A DNA stretch of 21,822 nt, taken from contig JAEYXS010000021.1 in the NCBI GenBank assembly GCA_023431185.1, positions 1 to 21,822 of the forward strand. Direction: 5' to 3'. The stretch comes from Verrucomicrobiota bacterium. GTDB lineage: Bacteria > Verrucomicrobiota > Verrucomicrobiia > Limisphaerales > JAEYXS01. Under the pieces are notes generated by a model. That model worked only from the letters and a program-made list of their open reading frames with translations, did no database searches and was not told where the DNA came from. Every line of letters starts with the position of its first letter. Position 1 is the stretch's first letter. Shown here piece by piece: positions 21,535 to 21,822 of the stretch. The position numbers and the translations under genes were made by a program.

Positions 21535-21562
21535 CCTCGGCACTTGTGTACATGTGCCGAGG
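21535..21562. repeat. 28-bp near-palindrome repeat, copy 2
   Basis: All 28 bases match copy 1 at 2395-2422, in the same orientation. The flanks are also similar for about 10 bases on each side (TTGGTAGAAAA before, TCGGGACGGGG after). This copy marks the point where the ATP-grasp remnant ends. Confidence 0.85.
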
Positions 21563-21822
21563 TCGGGACGGGGTTGGCGGAGGGCTACGGCGGAGGCGAC
21601 TGACCTTGGCTAAGGAGCGGGGACGAGGAGTGTGGGCTTCAGCGTGACGGAAATCGTTAAAAAGCGGTTTTTGACGGAGGGGATTTTTCGGTTTACCGAG
21701 TAGTAAGTTTCTGTAAGTGATTGAAGGGCGGGCAGTTAATGAGTAAAAATAAAAGTTATTCACAATATTCACATGGACAGCCAATGTCCTACCCCATGCT
21801 TTAAAGTGCGAGGTATGAAGGT
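21563..21822. other. Right-edge gene-free stretch, possible start of a gene
   Basis: No open frame is convincing. A DnaA-box-like TTATTCACA lies at 21756-21764, followed by a small GGACA/TGTCC inverted repeat at 21775-21789. An ATG at 21815, after a GCGAGG stretch, could begin a plus-strand gene that leaves the window; too little is visible to say. Confidence 0.35.

Noticed and set aside
1..21822. CRISPR array, IS element or prophage
   Set aside because: No evenly spaced direct repeats of 25-40 nt with unique spacers, no transposase, and no phage gene were found.

Overview
The window looks like a piece of a Verrucomicrobia-type chromosome. The reasons are a GldA/GldF/GldG-like ABC system followed by a DUF4340 protein, a B12-binding radical SAM protein of the DUF4080 type, a BatE-like protein at the edge, mostly weak Shine-Dalgarno sequences, and gene-free stretches packed with short tandem repeats and hairpins. 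This is inferred from gene content and style; there is no rRNA or other marker to fix the species.

Layout. 1-573 is the C-terminal part of a BatE-like TPR/SH3 membrane protein. 703-1863 (minus) holds two small genes resembling immunity proteins (DUF4261-like, then SUKH-4-like) with no toxin in view. 1864-3007 is about 1.1 kb without a convincing gene, made of repeats and hairpins. 3008-7784 (plus) is a tight four-gene operon: ABC ATPase, ABC-2 permease, GldG-like protein and DUF4340 protein. It runs tail to tail into the radical SAM gene (7791-9320, minus). 9321-10032 is a second gene-poor stretch; on the minus strand it has a good promoter, a leader, a possible 36-residue hydrophobic peptide and a foldable RNA region. 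10033-11981 (minus) is a NatA/NatB-type ABC exporter. Divergent from it is smc (12150-15914), which ends at a strong terminator. 16249-17277 encodes a secreted protein with two copies of one domain, followed by a Dabb protein, a terminator and tRNA-Gly(GCC).

The last 3.7 kb (minus) contains a protein with a PilT-type N-terminal domain but no ATPase, a MmcQ/YjbR protein, a small membrane protein, a lipoprotein/membrane-protein pair, and a decayed fragment of an ATP-grasp gene next to a palindromic repeat.

How the parts fit. The Gld-like operon is probably one membrane export complex with periplasmic-facing subunits. NatAB is a second, independent exporter. Smc is chromosome housekeeping. The most unusual material lies between genes: a three-hairpin element present twice with conserved geometry but different sequence (2049-2149, 20015-20104); a 28-bp near-palindrome present twice (2395-2422, 21535-21562); a third repeat present twice (2293-2372, 16039-16110); several tandem arrays with unit lengths of 7, 8, 9, 11 and 14 nt; and the promoter/leader/peptide/structured-RNA unit at 9547-9957.
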